A DNA stretch of 64,000 nucleotides, taken from NCBI GenBank assembly GCA_019614645.1, contig JABWDB010000011.1, positions 6,893,501 through 6,957,500 on the forward strand, given 5' to 3'. Made by a program: the position numbers and the translations under genes. Every line of letters starts with the position of its first letter. The first letter of the stretch is position 1. The notes beneath the pieces are model-generated. The model worked only from the letters and a program-made list of their open reading frames with translations, ran no database searches and was not told the DNA's origin. The DNA is from Stratiolaelaps scimitus. Lineage: Eukaryota > Arthropoda > Arachnida > Mesostigmata > Laelapidae. This document shows positions 61,991-64,000 of this stretch, in pieces.

Positions 61991-62467
61991 GTCAGTCAGT
62001 ATCTGCACTTGCGAGCAATGCATATCAGTCAATTTAAATAGTGGACGTTGCTCGAAATTCGCTTCGCTTTTCGCGAGGCTGCTCACCATTCAACGAGTAC
62101 GCATTCAGGTAACGCTGAAACTAGCGAGGGCGGGGGTGCCTAGATATGTAACAGCTCGCTTTGAGGCGAGCCCAAGTCCTCCAGCTGACTGAGGCGTGCT
62201 GGAGAACTTGCGGGGGATAATTGCGAGATCGATTGTGTGGAAATTCGCGTCAACCGGCCAAGCGACAGCATCAGCAGCAACAACGTCACAGACGATGTTC
62301 AGCCACATATCGTTGCTTGACATCTCCGTTAAATGTTATCGTAATTGTCTTATTGTTGTCGTACTATCGAAGGTCAATTTTCCACAGCTTTAAACAGCTT
62401 TTAACTCAGTAGTCGTCCACGGTAGTCAGCAACGAGTTTCGATATCGCCGCGTTCATAAAACCGTTT

Positions 62468-62521
62468 TTTTTAAATGGGAATGTGCAACGGTGGGAGTCG
62501 AACACCGGGTGTGTGCACCTA
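62468..62521 (-). mobile_element. tRNA-derived repeat copy (B-box side)
   Basis: On the minus strand GTTCGACTCCCACCGTTGCA carries a B-box core. An A-box-like CGGCTGAGA lies further upstream on the same strand (about 62529-62537). It is the sister of the copy at 43980-44033 and shares the CCGTTGCA end with the tRNA-like element at 11.1 kb. Confidence 0.5.
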
Positions 62522-62718
62522 CTTCAGTCTCAGCCGATTGAAAGATAGAGAGACACCAATGTACCCATCACCAGGCCACCGAAGGGCTCGGCCGGGGACG
62601 TCGAGTGGGCACCTCAGCACCCTGTGCGTTCTGACGTATGGCGAAACGCTTATAAGGTGCGCTGAGGCTACTTGGGGAGGATTGACAAGTGTATCCCGAT
62701 CGCTCACGAACTGGGCAA

Positions 62719-62756
62719 ATATATATATATATATATATATAATATATATATATATT
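62719..62756. repeat. (TA)n array
   Basis: TA with one AATA phase slip, about 200 bases right of the 62.47-kb tRNA-derived repeat. Confidence 0.95.
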
Positions 62757-63329
62757 TAATTCGCTCAGAATGCTTCCGGCATTTAAAAACACGACAGTAA
62801 GTCATGAAGGCGTAATTGCAAACATTGCTCAGCCAGCGATTTATTATACAATGATACGTTGCTATTTTCGCGCGAGTACAACGCTGTATGATCACTCCAC
62901 AGCAGAATCCGCTTGAGCGGCTACCCTCGATCGTAATCGACGCTGCTGCCTAATTCCCACGACTACGAGATAGGTGCGTTTCCACCACTCAGTATGAAGG
63001 TCCAAGCTCACTGTTCAATTGAGGAACAGCGTGGGCTATTCGTAGTGGACAGTGGACCTGGACAACGAACGGCGAGCCTTGTTCGGCGTCTTCGGACATC
63101 TGATCAACAGCCGGCGGACGAGGGACCCTATGGAACGAGCCGATTGTGTGCCCGAGCGCGCGCGGGCGCGCGTTGTTTTAGCCCTCTGATGACTTCGGTA
63201 TTTCTATTGCCCTGTTTGTGCTGACAGTATGATTCTCATTATTATTCTTGTCGTTATTATTATTTGTATTAGAATACGGCAAATGAACAAGCTACACATG
63301 GGTAGAAAAACCGAAAATACTCATTGAAT

Positions 63330-63450
63330 ATCAGCAGCAGCAGCAGCAGCAACAACAATAACCTCAGCAGCAGCCGCAATCGCCGCCGACGCCGTAGGGC
63401 CAAACGAAACTATCACCAACCGCAACGGCGGCGGCAGCAGCAGCGGCTGG
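63330..63450. repeat. CAG/CAA/CGG triplet block
   Basis: CAG then CAA units, then GGC-type units near 63430; no coding support. Confidence 0.8.
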
Positions 63451-63533
63451 TACACGCGAGACGATCGTTAGCCCCGAAATCAAAAGTCAAAAAACATCAG
63501 TAAGAGATAATTCAAAGGAAATTCATCTATTCT

Positions 63534-63599
63534 ATATATATATATCTTCCATATTTAGATTCTAACATATATATATATATATATTATATATATATATAT
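63534..63599. repeat. Two adjacent (TA)n arrays
   Basis: Two TA tracts separated by about 30 bases of other sequence. Confidence 0.9.
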
Positions 63600-64000
63600 T
63601 GTTTTTTAACTAAGCGCGCCGACAATTGTATTACAGCCATGGTGGTTGTGGCGTGGCAAAGACAGCCAGAAACTCTGACTGCAGCGTCCTGCATCCGTCA
63701 TTAGACCGCCTTGACAGCGACGGGGTCTGCCACCTAGTTGGCAAACCAAGACCGGGGTCCAGGGCAGGTGGCCAGAAGCGCCTCCATCATCGTCATTGTC
63801 TATTCCGAACAGGCTGAGCAGCGGCCGATCGAGGGGGGAGGGGGTCGAACTACCACCGTTGCGGTCTGTAGCGGATGGGGGTCGATTGTTTTATTGCCAG
63901 ACGATCGTCTGATCGCTCCGCTCCGCTCCGAATCGAACCGGACCGGGAAGCAAGCGACATCCGCTGATGTCTCAAGCGGTACTGGCTGAAGCAGCTTTGA

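Larger units (their letters stand above)
55638..64000. other. Region upstream of exon A (presumed first intron or 5' flank of pnt)
   Basis: A missing coding exon must end in a phase-1 donor. One donor of that phase lies on the minus strand at 57015/57014 (CATAA|GTGAGTG), but the reading before it contains a poly-Pro from the G run and has no ATG, so I do not call it. The region also holds two repeat copies, the LINE fragment and several (TA)n arrays. Confidence 0.5.

Overview
This is eukaryotic nuclear DNA, almost certainly from an arthropod. It holds one recognisable gene on the minus strand: an ETS-family transcription factor of the Ets1 / Drosophila pointed type. Its exons are short and separated by introns of up to 25.6 kb. 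The rest is intronic or intergenic DNA rich in (TA)n arrays, CAG/CTG-type triplets, short tRNA-derived repeats and decayed retroelements. A chelicerate (mite-like) source fits the sequence style, but that is a guess. There is no bacterial-style gene packing, operon or CRISPR array.

Gene layout, read right to left. Five coding exons were built from protein similarity, consensus splice sites and reading phase: A (55518-55637; MAPK acceptor motif PLTPGT), B (52028-52231; PNT/SAM domain), C (26244-26429), D (17454-17534; SUMO-type motif IKVE) and E (13389-14833; low-complexity linker, ETS DNA-binding domain, stop). Every junction is phase 1 and all four introns have GT...AG ends, so the exons join in one frame for about 678 codons. 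The first coding exon of this PNT-containing form was not found between 55.64 and 64 kb; it may lie beyond the right edge. A GC-rich block at 50.4-51.2 kb ends in a perfect minus-strand donor and could be the first exon of a shorter isoform without the PNT domain, starting at a Met in exon C.

Flanks and introns. The left 13 kb lies downstream of the gene. It contains a strongly decayed Ty3/Gypsy retrotransposon of Mag-like type (about 2.58-3.86 kb; zinc knuckle, aspartic protease), a tRNA-like pol III promoter element (11.1 kb) and AT-rich simple repeats. A tRNA-derived repeat family has two more, mutually similar copies at 43.98 and 62.47 kb. A separate 35-bp dispersed repeat is found at 4.76, 42.52 and 58.56 kb. 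A LINE-type reverse transcriptase fragment lies at 61.87 kb. I see no second cellular gene that I can defend.

The most interesting observations are changes at the known ERK-docking positions in the PNT domain although the phospho-acceptor motif is kept, substitutions in the otherwise highly conserved ETS domain, a likely PNT-less isoform, and a very long C-tract on the transcribed strand right after the exon C donor. I do not see a clearly novel biological system.
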